A stretch of 64,000 bases of DNA. Source: Paenibacillus sp. FSL H7-0326 (GTDB lineage: Bacteria; Bacillota; Bacilli; Paenibacillales; Paenibacillaceae). Below, piece by piece: positions 56,116-64,000 of this stretch (position 1 is the stretch's first letter; each line of letters starts with the position of its first letter). The DNA is taken from assembly GCF_001955535.1 (NCBI RefSeq), contig NZ_MPVN01000002.1, forward strand, positions 992,001 to 1,056,000. The letters run 5' to 3'. Both the position numbers and the translations under genes were made by a program. The notes beneath the pieces are model-generated. The model made no database searches and was not told the origin of the DNA. It saw only the letters and a list, made by a program, of their open reading frames with translations.

Positions 56116-57243
56116 ATGCTTCCTCTTTACAAAAAATATTGGCGAACCGCACTCGATGTCGGATTAATTGCGCTGACCGTATTTCTGATCATGTTTGTTT
56201 CAAGCCAGCTGTACCAGATCGCTGCTCCGGTATTTCTATCTTTTCTTGTATTTGTCATTATCGAGCCCTTGGCTAAGTTTCTACATAAAAGAGGCTTAAA
56301 AAAAGCCTTGGCGTCAGCCATTTCGGTACTTTTGTTCGTAGCTGTTCTCTTAGGCATCTTCTTCGGACTAGGTGTAATCATTGTATCGTCCATTACTCAA
56401 TTCCAGGATAATATCCCGGCGTATATGACACTGATCCAGACCCAATTTACTCAGCTGCTCGAAATGTTTCAGACCCAGTGGAATGCACTGCCGGCAACCG
56501 TGACTGACCAAATTAATCAGAATTTTGAAAAAGTAACGGCAGCCCTCTCCTCTTGGGGCGCAGGCTTCCTCGGGTACATAGTCGGTATGCTGAGCTCCTT
56601 CTCCTCGTTCATCGGAAATTTTGCAGTGGCCATTATACTGGCATTCTTCCTGAGCGTCGAGTTTGATATGTGGAGAATGATTACCAAAAGAAAAGCACCT
56701 AATACGCTTAAGCAAGCTTATCTGTTCTTGAAAAATCATGTGTTCAAAGCGATTGGAGCTTATCTTAAAGCACAGCTCATTCTCATCTCCATTACTTTTG
56801 TGCTTGTATTGATTGGTCTAATCATTCTCGGAACCGGAAACGCCCTTACACTCGCGCTCATCGCAGCTGTACTGGATCTTCTGCCGCTGCTCGGGGTACC
56901 TGTTATATTTATTCCGTGGAGCATTTATTTGTTCATCGTGGGTGATGTCGGAACTGCCGTTGGCTTATTAATCGTAATGGGCGTGACTATGCTCGTAAGA
57001 CAGCTGGCTGAGCCAAAAATATCAGGCAACTCCATCGGGGTAACGTCCGCCTATCTGATGTTATCCTTTATGCTCATCTCGCTCTCGATCTTCGGCATTT
57101 CTGGCGTCATTCTCTCACCAATCCTGCTCATTCTGATTAAAGAATTGTGGCAGCAGGGGTATTTGCAGCGCTGGATCCGATTGCCTGAGGATGAATTCCA
57201 ATCCTCTCCTTTTGCAGTGGATGATCAGAACAACAGCAATTGA
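56116..57243 (+). CDS. AI-2E family transporter (TqsA/YtvI-like permease)
   Basis: 375 residues with about eight membrane segments and the hallmark C-terminal region PLLGVPVIFIPWSIYLFIVG, LAEPKISGNSIGVTSAY. The group includes TqsA and YtvI proteins and some Na+/H+ antiporters, so AI-2 export is only one possibility. It is divergent from the deacetylase gene and ends at a bidirectional terminator. Confidence 0.9.
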   Translation: MLPLYKKYWRTALDVGLIALTVFLIMFVSSQLYQIAAPVFLSFLVFVIIEPLAKFLHKRGLKKALASAISVLLFVAVLLGIFFGLGVIIVSSITQFQDNIPAYMTLIQTQFTQLLEMFQTQWNALPATVTDQINQNFEKVTAALSSWGAGFLGYIVGMLSSFSSFIGNFAVAIILAFFLSVEFDMWRMITKRKAPNTLKQAYLFLKNHVFKAIGAYLKAQLILISITFVLVLIGLIILGTGNALTLALIAAVLDLLPLLGVPVIFIPWSIYLFIVGDVGTAVGLLIVMGVTMLVRQLAEPKISGNSIGVTSAYLMLSFMLISLSIFGISGVILSPILLILIKELWQQGYLQRWIRLPEDEFQSSPFAVDDQNNSN

Positions 57244-57254
57244 TATTGAATTCA

Positions 57255-57303
57255 AAAAAAAGGATAGCAGGCACGCAATAGCATGCCTTACCTATCCTTT
57301 TTT
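57255..57303. terminator. Bidirectional terminator between the permease and PBP genes
   Basis: AAAAGGATAG pairs with CTATCCTTTT with an inner GC-rich stem (GGCA.GC / GCATGCC); A and T runs on both sides. Confidence 0.88.
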
Positions 57304-57334
57304 CGTACGTGGAACTTATAGTTCCGCTCCTCTT

Positions 57335-59152
57335 CTAATCCGAAGTACCTGCAAGAACATCCATAACCTGCTGAAAAAGCGTTGTGGCTTTATGTTGGGA
57401 ATGAACCGACTCATTTTTCACCAGAACGGCTACAGCGTACTTGGGATGATTTACGGGTCCATATCCGATAAACCACTGATTATTCTTCTCCACGCCATTG
57501 TGCAGCACTTGAGCCGTCCCGGATTTGCCGGCTAACGGCCAAATGGCCTGCTGCAAACGAATGCCTGTCCCTTCCTCGACAACCTGCTCCATATAGGATC
57601 GCAGCTGCTTCGCAGTCGAACTGTGAATTTGAAAGGGAGAAGCTGTGGGCATCCCGGATTGGGTCAAAGACGGGTCTTTAATCTCGGCAAGGAGCTTGCC
57701 ATCCGCATAATGAATCTCTGATACAATCTTGGGAGAGAGTACCTGACCTTCATGGAGTACCGTAACGATCATATTAGCCGCCTGAAGCGGGGTGATCTTT
57801 ACATCTCTTTGACCGATTGCCGTCTGGATCCGAATTCCTTCATCGTTCTGCTTCAATATATCTGCCGAATGGAATACTTCTCCTGCGTCCTCGTGATCAA
57901 ACAGTCTAAAATCCTGCAGGCCCAAGTAATGCTCCCGATGATAGCCTACTTGCTGTCCAAGCCCCAAAGCATGGGCTGCTTGTAGAAGCTGGCTCGAGGT
58001 GAGCCTTGAGGCTACCTCTGCAAACGCAACGTTGCAGGACCCGGCAAAAGCCTCTTCGAATGTAATCGTACCATGTCCTTCTTTTTTCCAGCAGGCCAGG
58101 CCATACTTGCCATAATGACCTGAGCAATGAAATGTTTCAGTTGAGCTCACAGCCCCTTGCTCCAAAGCTGCGGCTGCAGTGACCAGCTTGAATATAGAAC
58201 CGGGAACCGCCGCCATGGTGGCCTGATTGACCGAGCTGCCGTCCTCAAGGTGAATATCCGCTGGATGGTAAAAAGGACGCGATACCATCGCCCTTACCTC
58301 GGCATTGTCCGCATCGAGCACAACGACTGCTCCTTCATTCACCTCAGCTTGAGTGGTCAGCTGCTCCAGCTTCTGCTGAAGGGATAAGTCTATCGTTGTT
58401 TGAATATGGAGCGGATATTTGGGATTATGCGGTGCGATAAGTCGTGGTCCCATGCCTTCTACCGGCTTCTTGTGACTATCTACCATATTGGAGACAATGG
58501 TTGGACCAAGTCCCTTTAGTAAGGGTTCAAGACTTCGCTCTAGACCTGCGGCACCTGTTTTTACATTAAAGGGATCCTTGACTTCGAGCTTTACAACCGG
58601 CTTCTCAGCGTCAGGCATTTCAGATAAATAGCCCAGCCACTGCATTCCATTCTCCTTCAAGGCAGAGTATCGATCCATATAGGGCAGAGCCTGAACATCC
58701 TCCAGCTGCAACTGCCGAATTGCCTGGATCTGTGCCTGGCTTAACTTCACCGGCTCTCCTGTGGGAGATTTCCAGTATACAGGGGAATGAAGCGCACTCC
58801 ATTTCTCCCACAACTGGTTTGCGTCTATATTCAATATATGAGCCAATTTCCGATGCTGCTGTTCCTGTTCCCCATTTAACTTATCCTCTAACGGGAATAA
58901 GACCGGAACCCATATCAGCTGCCCTGTAATCGGCTTGTGATTCCGATCCATAAATTGTCCCCTGCCTGAATCCAGCACGATCCCCTGCTCACGCTGAAGC
59001 ACGGACATTTGCAGCATCGTTCGTTCAGAATTCTCTAAGTGATGATTCACCTGAATGAACTGAATATACCCAAGGCGTATAATTATGGCTGCAAATACGA
59101 TCAGCATCAGGAATAAGGCGTAAAATATTCTTTGTTTTCGAAGCAAATTCAT
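57335..59152 (-). CDS. Class B penicillin-binding protein (PbpI-like transpeptidase)
   Basis: 605 residues. One N-terminal membrane anchor (about 10-30), a dimerisation domain (about 45-230) and a C-terminal transpeptidase. Active-site triad: SIFK (about 319), SCN (about 371) and KSGT (about 541). It cross-links septal or spore peptidoglycan; the closest pattern I recognise is B. subtilis PbpI/SpoVD-type. It lies alone; no divisome neighbours. The ribosome binding site at 59152 is weak. Confidence 0.9.
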   Translation of the reverse strand: MNLLRKQRIFYALFLMLIVFAAIIIRLGYIQFIQVNHHLENSERTMLQMSVLQREQGIVLDSGRGQFMDRNHKPITGQLIWVPVLFPLEDKLNGEQEQQHRKLAHILNIDANQLWEKWSALHSPVYWKSPTGEPVKLSQAQIQAIRQLQLEDVQALPYMDRYSALKENGMQWLGYLSEMPDAEKPVVKLEVKDPFNVKTGAAGLERSLEPLLKGLGPTIVSNMVDSHKKPVEGMGPRLIAPHNPKYPLHIQTTIDLSLQQKLEQLTTQAEVNEGAVVVLDADNAEVRAMVSRPFYHPADIHLEDGSSVNQATMAAVPGSIFKLVTAAAALEQGAVSSTETFHCSGHYGKYGLACWKKEGHGTITFEEAFAGSCNVAFAEVASRLTSSQLLQAAHALGLGQQVGYHREHYLGLQDFRLFDHEDAGEVFHSADILKQNDEGIRIQTAIGQRDVKITPLQAANMIVTVLHEGQVLSPKIVSEIHYADGKLLAEIKDPSLTQSGMPTASPFQIHSSTAKQLRSYMEQVVEEGTGIRLQQAIWPLAGKSGTAQVLHNGVEKNNQWFIGYGPVNHPKYAVAVLVKNESVHSQHKATTLFQQVMDVLAGTSD

Positions 59153-59275
59153 AGCTGCCGCCTGCCTTTGATTCCTTAGTTAGGATTTATACAAGAAACT
59201 CAATTACATCCTATTATCTCCCTTTCCGTTATGCTCAAAACCTATCTTTTTATTAAGTTCATCTCCTCAGATATA

Positions 59276-59303
59276 GAAAAACCTCCGTCCTGTTGGACGG
59301 AGG
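59276..59303 (-). terminator. Terminator of the chemoreceptor gene
   Basis: Minus-strand CCTCCGTCC-AACA-GGACGGAGG followed by TTTTT. Confidence 0.92.
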
Positions 59304-59337
59304 AAAGTAAAATCATTCAGCTTTCATATGAAAAAGA

Positions 59338-61479
59338 TTATATACGGAATGCAGATAATGTACTTTTTAGCTCCTCGGATACGCGTTCCATTTTGTTCGA
59401 TAGCTCCACGAGCTGGTTGCCGACACTCTGCTGTTCACTACTGAGAGATGCAACCTCCTGCGACGTAGCAGAGGACTGCTCAGCTACAGAGCTTACACTC
59501 ATCATCGTTTCAGATAATGTAGCTTGGGATTGACTCAGCGCATCGATGGAAGCGGACGTTTCGGTCAGCTTGTTCACGAACATCCCCATCTGTTCTTCTA
59601 CGGTTTGGAAGATCTCGCCTGTTTCCTTCACAGCTTGTATCTGTTCCTGGAAGAGCGGGTATGCTTCTGACAATGCTGCTACCGTCTCGTTCATTTCATT
59701 CATAATTCGATCCGTCATCTCCGCAACCATGTCAATCGATTGCTTCGATTGATCTGCCAATTGCCGCACCTCGCCTGCTACTACCATGAAGCCTCTGCCT
59801 GCGGCGCCAGCTCTTGCTGCCTCGATTGTCGCATTAAGCGAGAGTATATTCGTTTGTCTTGCAATATTATGGAGGACATCCAGAATGCCCAGAATAGATG
59901 AAGTGCTTGTTTTGAGTGTATCTACTTTTGTAACCAACGCTCGAATCATCTGCTCGCTTTGCTCCGTTTTGCCTAGCAGCTCACCAAGATACTTTGTACC
60001 TTCCTGGCTCGCCCCTTCAACCAGTCTAGCGGATTGATCAAGCTCCTCGTTGGTTCCAACCACCTTCTGCATCTGTGTTGAGATCAGCTCCGTCATCTCA
60101 CTGCCTCTCTCTGCTTCGGATGCCAGGTTCGTAGCCCCACCTGCAATTTGTTCGGTTGCGATCGCTACTTCAGCTGCTGCTGCAGCCGTCTTCTGTGAGG
60201 CTGAGCTAAGCTCAGATGCCGTCAGCAGCACATCTTCTGCCGTCTGATTCGTCTGATTCACGAGCTTGGTGATCTGTTCCATCATCAGATTAAAGCTCTC
60301 GGAGAGCATCCCTATTTCATCTTTGCTCTTATGTGTTGTACGCACCGTCAGATTGCCCTTCGCTCCTTCGAACATCAGATCCTTCAAATTCACCAGCGGC
60401 TTCGCAATCATGCGTACCATCCATATTCCTAGTAAAATAGCGAGCACTAAGGAAACAATCGCGACGATAATCGTTGTAACGAGAATCGACTGTGCATCCT
60501 TAACCAGCTCGACCACCGGGATCATCCCAATAATCCTCCAGCCGGATACATCAAGTGTGTTATAGACTGCCAGAACCTCTTCATTCTGACCATTGATGGT
60601 ATTCCTTGCATCGGTGGAGCCTGCTTCCTCCGTAATTTCGGAATAGAAGGAGAGCTCAGTTTCGCGGCCTGCCCGATCAGGAAGGGTAGAAGCAACCACA
60701 ATGCCATCCTCTGAAATTGCTTGTGTAACTCCGTTCTCACCCAAATTTATAGTCTTCAGTTCGTCTTCAATAGCACTTGCCTTAATCTCTATTACGATGA
60801 TATAAGTACCGATACTGGCATTCACATTTTTAAGAGCTCTGGCCATTCGATATGTATGTTCCTGTCCAGATTCTGCAACTGTAGTTGGCAGCCACATGAC
60901 CCCTCCGGCTTCGAGCAGGGTATTAAACCATTCTTCCTCACGAACACCACTCATGGTTGAAGCTGCCCCGGTGCTGATCACAGGAACCTCTTCATTCTTA
61001 TGAATGATGGTCATTGAAGCTACTGTCGCATTTGTAAACTGCATATTCGTAAGCGACTCGCCTACCAGGGACGTTGCCTCAAATCTGTCGAAATCGGATA
61101 TGCCCGTGCTGAGTAATGTCTCTAGATTGCTTTGAATATGGGTATCGAAAAAGATCTGTGTCGATAAATCTACATAACGCTCCATAATCAGATCGAGCTT
61201 TTGACCCACTTGATGAATGGCTTCCTGGTTGGCAACAGAGGCCGTTTCTTTGATCGTCGATTTGGCAGTTTGATAAGACAGGGTGCCTAGACCAAACACG
61301 ACAAGCAGGATAGCAACCATGAAAATAAGAAATAATCGTACACCTACTGAACGCAAAGGATTAAACTTCAATACTTGCTTCCAAGATAAGATCAAAGCCA
61401 GTTCAAGTCTCTTTTTCTCCTTTTTTTGGATCTCCTCCTCATGTTTACGCTTTCTTTTTTTCACTGGATTCCACTTCAT
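59338..61479 (-). CDS. Methyl-accepting chemotaxis protein
   Basis: 713 residues. A very basic N-terminal cytoplasmic stretch of about 42 residues precedes TM1 (about 48-68). A dCache-like extracellular sensor (about 75-325) follows, then TM2 (about 330-352), a HAMP domain ([20 protein letters not shown]) and a cytoplasmic signalling hairpin whose tip is [31 protein letters not shown], given here only as the tip region near residues 565-590. It reports to the CheA/CheW array; the ligand is unknown. The highly charged N-terminal tail ([18 protein letters not shown]) is unusual. Confidence 0.93.
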   Translation of the reverse strand: MKWNPVKKRKRKHEEEIQKKEKKRLELALILSWKQVLKFNPLRSVGVRLFLIFMVAILLVVFGLGTLSYQTAKSTIKETASVANQEAIHQVGQKLDLIMERYVDLSTQIFFDTHIQSNLETLLSTGISDFDRFEATSLVGESLTNMQFTNATVASMTIIHKNEEVPVISTGAASTMSGVREEEWFNTLLEAGGVMWLPTTVAESGQEHTYRMARALKNVNASIGTYIIVIEIKASAIEDELKTINLGENGVTQAISEDGIVVASTLPDRAGRETELSFYSEITEEAGSTDARNTINGQNEEVLAVYNTLDVSGWRIIGMIPVVELVKDAQSILVTTIIVAIVSLVLAILLGIWMVRMIAKPLVNLKDLMFEGAKGNLTVRTTHKSKDEIGMLSESFNLMMEQITKLVNQTNQTAEDVLLTASELSSASQKTAAAAAEVAIATEQIAGGATNLASEAERGSEMTELISTQMQKVVGTNEELDQSARLVEGASQEGTKYLGELLGKTEQSEQMIRALVTKVDTLKTSTSSILGILDVLHNIARQTNILSLNATIEAARAGAAGRGFMVVAGEVRQLADQSKQSIDMVAEMTDRIMNEMNETVAALSEAYPLFQEQIQAVKETGEIFQTVEEQMGMFVNKLTETSASIDALSQSQATLSETMMSVSSVAEQSSATSQEVASLSSEQQSVGNQLVELSNKMERVSEELKSTLSAFRI

Positions 61480-61612
61480 CTTTTATTCACCCACCGTAAA
61501 GAATTATCATAGCTATGTAAACTTTCTAGTATTATCTATTATTTCGACAAGTTTCTTCCAAAACCTTTGCTTTTTTGAGAAATTAACTATAACTTTTTTC
61601 CTAGAATACTAT

Positions 61613-61648
61613 TAAAAAAAAGCCCTCGTTTGCCGATATACGAGGGCT
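61613..61648 (-). terminator. Terminator of trhP2
   Basis: Minus-strand AGCCCTCG / CGAGGGCT with a 12-nt loop, followed by eight T residues, about 18 nt after the stop codon. Confidence 0.92.
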
Positions 61649-61665
61649 TTGGTCCTGAGTCTTAT

Positions 61666-62994
61666 TTACTTCTTCTTGCGCATCATGTCAAAATACGCTA
61701 CAGGCTGGTCCACTTTCATCTTAATGTATTGCAGCGGATGGCGGGCAGCCTCCAGCTGATTACCTGCTTCATCGAAGATTTCAGTAACCTTCTGCTTAAA
61801 GAATGTTCCATTCGGTCCAAAAAATTCGATCTCCATGCCCGGCTTAAAGTAATTCCGCTGCTCGATCGTTGCTACCTGTGTCTGTGGATCATAGTCCATG
61901 ACAAGTCCGGCAAAATCATACGGTACTGCCTTCTCTTCCGGCTCATAAATATGATCCTCATGATCTGGTGTATCGTAGAAAAATCCAGTGTTCAGCGGAC
62001 GATTAGCTGCCTTCTGTATTTCCTCCAGCCATTCCGGCTTCAACACATAGTTGTCCGGATCTTCCATGTAGGAATCAATCGCTTGTCGATATACATTAAC
62101 GACCGTCGCTACATAATGAATGGATTTCATTCGGCCTTCAATCTTGAAAGAGTCAATTCCTACATCAATTAAGTCTGGAATATGCTCTAGCATGCACAAA
62201 TCCTTGGAGCCCATTGTAAAGGCCTGATCCTCTTGCTCATACAACGGAATCTGATTGACGCCGAGCTCAAAATTTTGAAGCACACGAGCGTTCTGCATAT
62301 CCTCCTCAGATACCCACACGCCCTCCTCGCGTACATCTTCAAACAGGTCATATTTCCAGCGGCAGGACTGGCAGCAGCCGCCTCGGTTCGAGTCGCGGTC
62401 TGTGAAATGATTGGATAGCACACAGCGGCCGGAATAGGACGAGCACATCGCGCCATGAATAAATGCCTCAATCTCAATATCCACATGCTTCTTGATCTCT
62501 TGAATTTCCTCGAAGCTTGCTTCACGTCCCAGAACGACACGCGGCAGTCCTTCTTCTTTCCAGAACTTGACTGCCTGCCAGTTTACCGTTGATTGCTGCG
62601 TACTAAGATGCACTTCCATACCTGGAGTCACACGCTGAGCGACCTCTATAATGGCCGGGTCTGCAGCGATAATAGCCGCAATGCCTGCCTCGTACAGATT
62701 TTTCAGGTAAGCTTCAATCCCATCCACATCTTCATTATGTGCGTATATATTGGTCGCTACAAAGACTTTGGCACCATATTTCTTCGCAAACTCTACACCT
62801 TCACGCATTTCTTCAAAGCTGAAATTATCTGCGTTTGAACGAAGGCCGTATTTTTGACCGCCAATATACACTGCATCTGCACCATAATGGATAGCAAACT
62901 TCAATTTCTCCAAATTTCCTGCAGGAGCTAGAAGCTCAGGCTTAGCCAACCGGTTACGCTTACCTGAATACTTCCGTTTTGATAATGTTTCCAT
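61666..62994 (-). CDS. trhP2: tRNA hydroxylation protein TrhP2 (peptidase U32 family, YrrO)
   Basis: 442 residues of the U32 family. LAPAGNLEKLKFAIHYGADAV at the N-terminus, the signature EAFIHGAMCSSYSGRCVLSN (about 170-190) and Cys residues for an iron-sulfur cluster (GGCCQSCRW). With TrhP1 it hydroxylates U34 of tRNAs, forming ho5U with prephenate (known for B. subtilis YrrN/YrrO). A GTG at 63009 is possible, but the ATG at 62994 matches the length of YrrO. It lies directly downstream of trhP1. Confidence 0.9.
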   Translation of the reverse strand: METLSKRKYSGKRNRLAKPELLAPAGNLEKLKFAIHYGADAVYIGGQKYGLRSNADNFSFEEMREGVEFAKKYGAKVFVATNIYAHNEDVDGIEAYLKNLYEAGIAAIIAADPAIIEVAQRVTPGMEVHLSTQQSTVNWQAVKFWKEEGLPRVVLGREASFEEIQEIKKHVDIEIEAFIHGAMCSSYSGRCVLSNHFTDRDSNRGGCCQSCRWKYDLFEDVREEGVWVSEEDMQNARVLQNFELGVNQIPLYEQEDQAFTMGSKDLCMLEHIPDLIDVGIDSFKIEGRMKSIHYVATVVNVYRQAIDSYMEDPDNYVLKPEWLEEIQKAANRPLNTGFFYDTPDHEDHIYEPEEKAVPYDFAGLVMDYDPQTQVATIEQRNYFKPGMEIEFFGPNGTFFKQKVTEIFDEAGNQLEAARHPLQYIKMKVDQPVAYFDMMRKKK

Positions 62995-63015
62995 TCTACC
63001 TATTCGCACCTCGAA

Positions 63016-63975
63016 TCAATAAACTTGTTCTTTGTAGAAAAATCCAAACGAAAGCTCACGCTCTGGGTCTTGCAGCTGACGCACTTCATCCAGCCATTCT
63101 TCCTTATAGGCATAACCGGACGGATCAGCAGTATAAGCATCTATCGCTGTACGATAAGCACGGACAACCGCCTCATTATATGCCGCACTCTTCAGAAGCC
63201 CTTCAATCTTGAAGGAATGTACACCAGCCGCCATTAACAGATGGAGATCCTCCATAATGCAAATATCCTCTGAGCTCATAATATGCGTGCCATTACGATC
63301 CTCGTAAATCGGGAATTTCTCTTCCCTGCGCTCTGCTTCAATGAGGAACAAGCCTCTGGCTAAGCCGAGATCTCCCTCAACGGGGCGGCCTTGCTGCTGC
63401 ATATAGCTCGCTACCAATTGGCGCTTAGAATGATATATGTTCGTCATCCCATGAACTTGAACCTGGGCTTCAACCTCTAGAAGATCTATCATTTCGGTTA
63501 TCTCATCCATATTTAATTCTCTCGCAAGGACAACCCGGCTAGCACCTTTGCGTCCCCAATAATTTGCGGTTCTATAGTTGGTAGAGGTCATCTCTGCGTT
63601 CCAGTGCAGCTTAAGCTCAGGTGCAAATTCCCGAACAGCGCTTAACACCGAAGGATCATTAAATTCAATTCCCCCCACACCGGCTTCCGCCAGCGCACGT
63701 ACATACTTTGGAATATCAGACAGCACATCATTATTCATAATGTTGTTCATGGATACGTAGATTTTGGCATCATATGTCTTCGCCAGCCGTACCGCTTCTG
63801 CAATCTGATCCAGCATGAAATTTCCCGCAAGGCGCATTCCAAACCGGTCTTCCCCAATAACAACAGCATCCGCTCCTGCCTTCAGCAGGCGCTCTGCTTC
63901 CTGTAAATCACTTGCTGTGACGAGCAGTTCATAAGGCCGTGTCAAAGCCATCCCTCCGTTATTCCGCACTTTCAT
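63016..63975 (-). CDS. trhP1: tRNA hydroxylation protein TrhP1 (peptidase U32 family, YrrN)
   Basis: Up to 319 residues. ELLVTASDLQEAERLLKAGA opens the U32 barrel, with GEDRFGMRLAGNF, GVGGIEFNDPSVLSAVREF and a signature QVQVHGMTNIYHSKRQLVASY that lacks the GAMC Cys of the partner. The start is uncertain: ATG at 63975 has a weak site, ATG at 63951 lies too close to GGAGG, while a TTG at 63945 is 7 nt from it. It precedes trhP2 by about 20 nt, the same order as B. subtilis yrrN-yrrO. Confidence 0.88.
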   Translation of the reverse strand: MKVRNNGGMALTRPYELLVTASDLQEAERLLKAGADAVVIGEDRFGMRLAGNFMLDQIAEAVRLAKTYDAKIYVSMNNIMNNDVLSDIPKYVRALAEAGVGGIEFNDPSVLSAVREFAPELKLHWNAEMTSTNYRTANYWGRKGASRVVLARELNMDEITEMIDLLEVEAQVQVHGMTNIYHSKRQLVASYMQQQGRPVEGDLGLARGLFLIEAERREEKFPIYEDRNGTHIMSSEDICIMEDLHLLMAAGVHSFKIEGLLKSAAYNEAVVRAYRTAIDAYTADPSGYAYKEEWLDEVRQLQDPERELSFGFFYKEQVY

Positions 63976-64000
63976 TACTTTTCTCGATATTGTCTAAATG

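Noticed and set aside
1..64000. CRISPR arrays, rRNA, tRNA, prophage and insertion sequences
   Set aside because: No regularly spaced repeats, no transposase or phage genes, and no tRNA or rRNA signatures were recognised on either strand by reading; a tRNA or profile scan would be needed to exclude them formally.

Overview
The window looks like chromosomal DNA of a Paenibacillus-type Firmicute. The evidence is the Bacillus-like arrangement of glcT-ptsG-ptsH-ptsI, the split glycine decarboxylase (gcvPA/gcvPB) under a tandem glycine riboswitch, a flotillin/NfeD pair, a Bacillus-type SecA2, adjacent peptidase-U32 genes of the YrrN/YrrO (TrhP) type, LplB/LplC-type sugar permeases, and GGAGG-rich ribosome binding sites. 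I found no rRNA, tRNA, CRISPR array, insertion sequence or prophage. About 50 genes fill the window.

Layout. 1-4.6 kb: a sugar ABC transporter (lipoprotein cut by the window edge, two permeases) and a LacI-type regulator, with three copies of one 15-bp operator. 4.8-5.1 kb: an orphan Imm26-like immunity gene broken by a frameshift. 5.3-9.1 kb: ribosomal protein L25/Ctc and a type I pullulanase whose C-terminal Ig-like/CBM41 part is cut off by an in-frame amber codon. 9.5-17.3 kb: a seven-gene operon (creatininase-like hydrolase, NitT/TauT-type ABC transporter, FAD oxidase, two cytosine-deaminase-like amidohydrolases), probably for uptake and breakdown of an unknown nitrogen heterocycle. 17.6-20.2 kb: thiamine salvage genes thiM-thiD-thiE behind a TPP riboswitch with a terminator. 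20.2-22.8 kb: a MutS2 paralogue without the Smr nuclease domain, preceded by a leader of about 490 nt with a 7-codon leader peptide, competing hairpins and two strong terminators. 22.9-24.5 kb: three small, poorly characterised genes. 24.6-29.7 kb: the glycine cleavage system. 29.9-32.8 kb: SecA2 and an acetyltransferase. 33.1-38.5 kb: the glucose PTS with a GlcT-type RNA antiterminator site. 38.6-40.7 kb: floT and its NfeD partner. 41.2-47.4 kb: an iron-containing alcohol dehydrogenase, the Leloir operon galK-galE-galT and a divergent AraC regulator. 47.6-52.0 kb: an aldo/keto reductase, a sirtuin, a HAD phosphatase, and KDPG aldolase with KDG kinase. 52.3-54.4 kb: a KGG-repeat stress protein and ilvD. 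54.5-64 kb: a polysaccharide deacetylase, an AI-2E family permease, a class B penicillin-binding protein, a chemoreceptor and trhP2/trhP1.

How it works together: most of the window is carbon and nitrogen acquisition (sugar ABC, pullulan, glucose PTS, galactose, KDG, glycine, a heterocycle) under several RNA-level switches (TPP, glycine, GlcT/RAT, and a translation-dependent attenuator). The most unusual element is the attenuator in front of the MutS2 paralogue. Its leader-peptide codons, an anti-antiterminator partner and the terminator stem are mutually complementary, as in antibiotic-inducible ribosome-stalling leaders. Because MutS2 proteins act on collided ribosomes, this suggests a translation-stress-induced ribosome-rescue or antibiotic-tolerance gene. 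The second candidate for an undescribed system is the 9.5-17.3 kb heterocycle operon.
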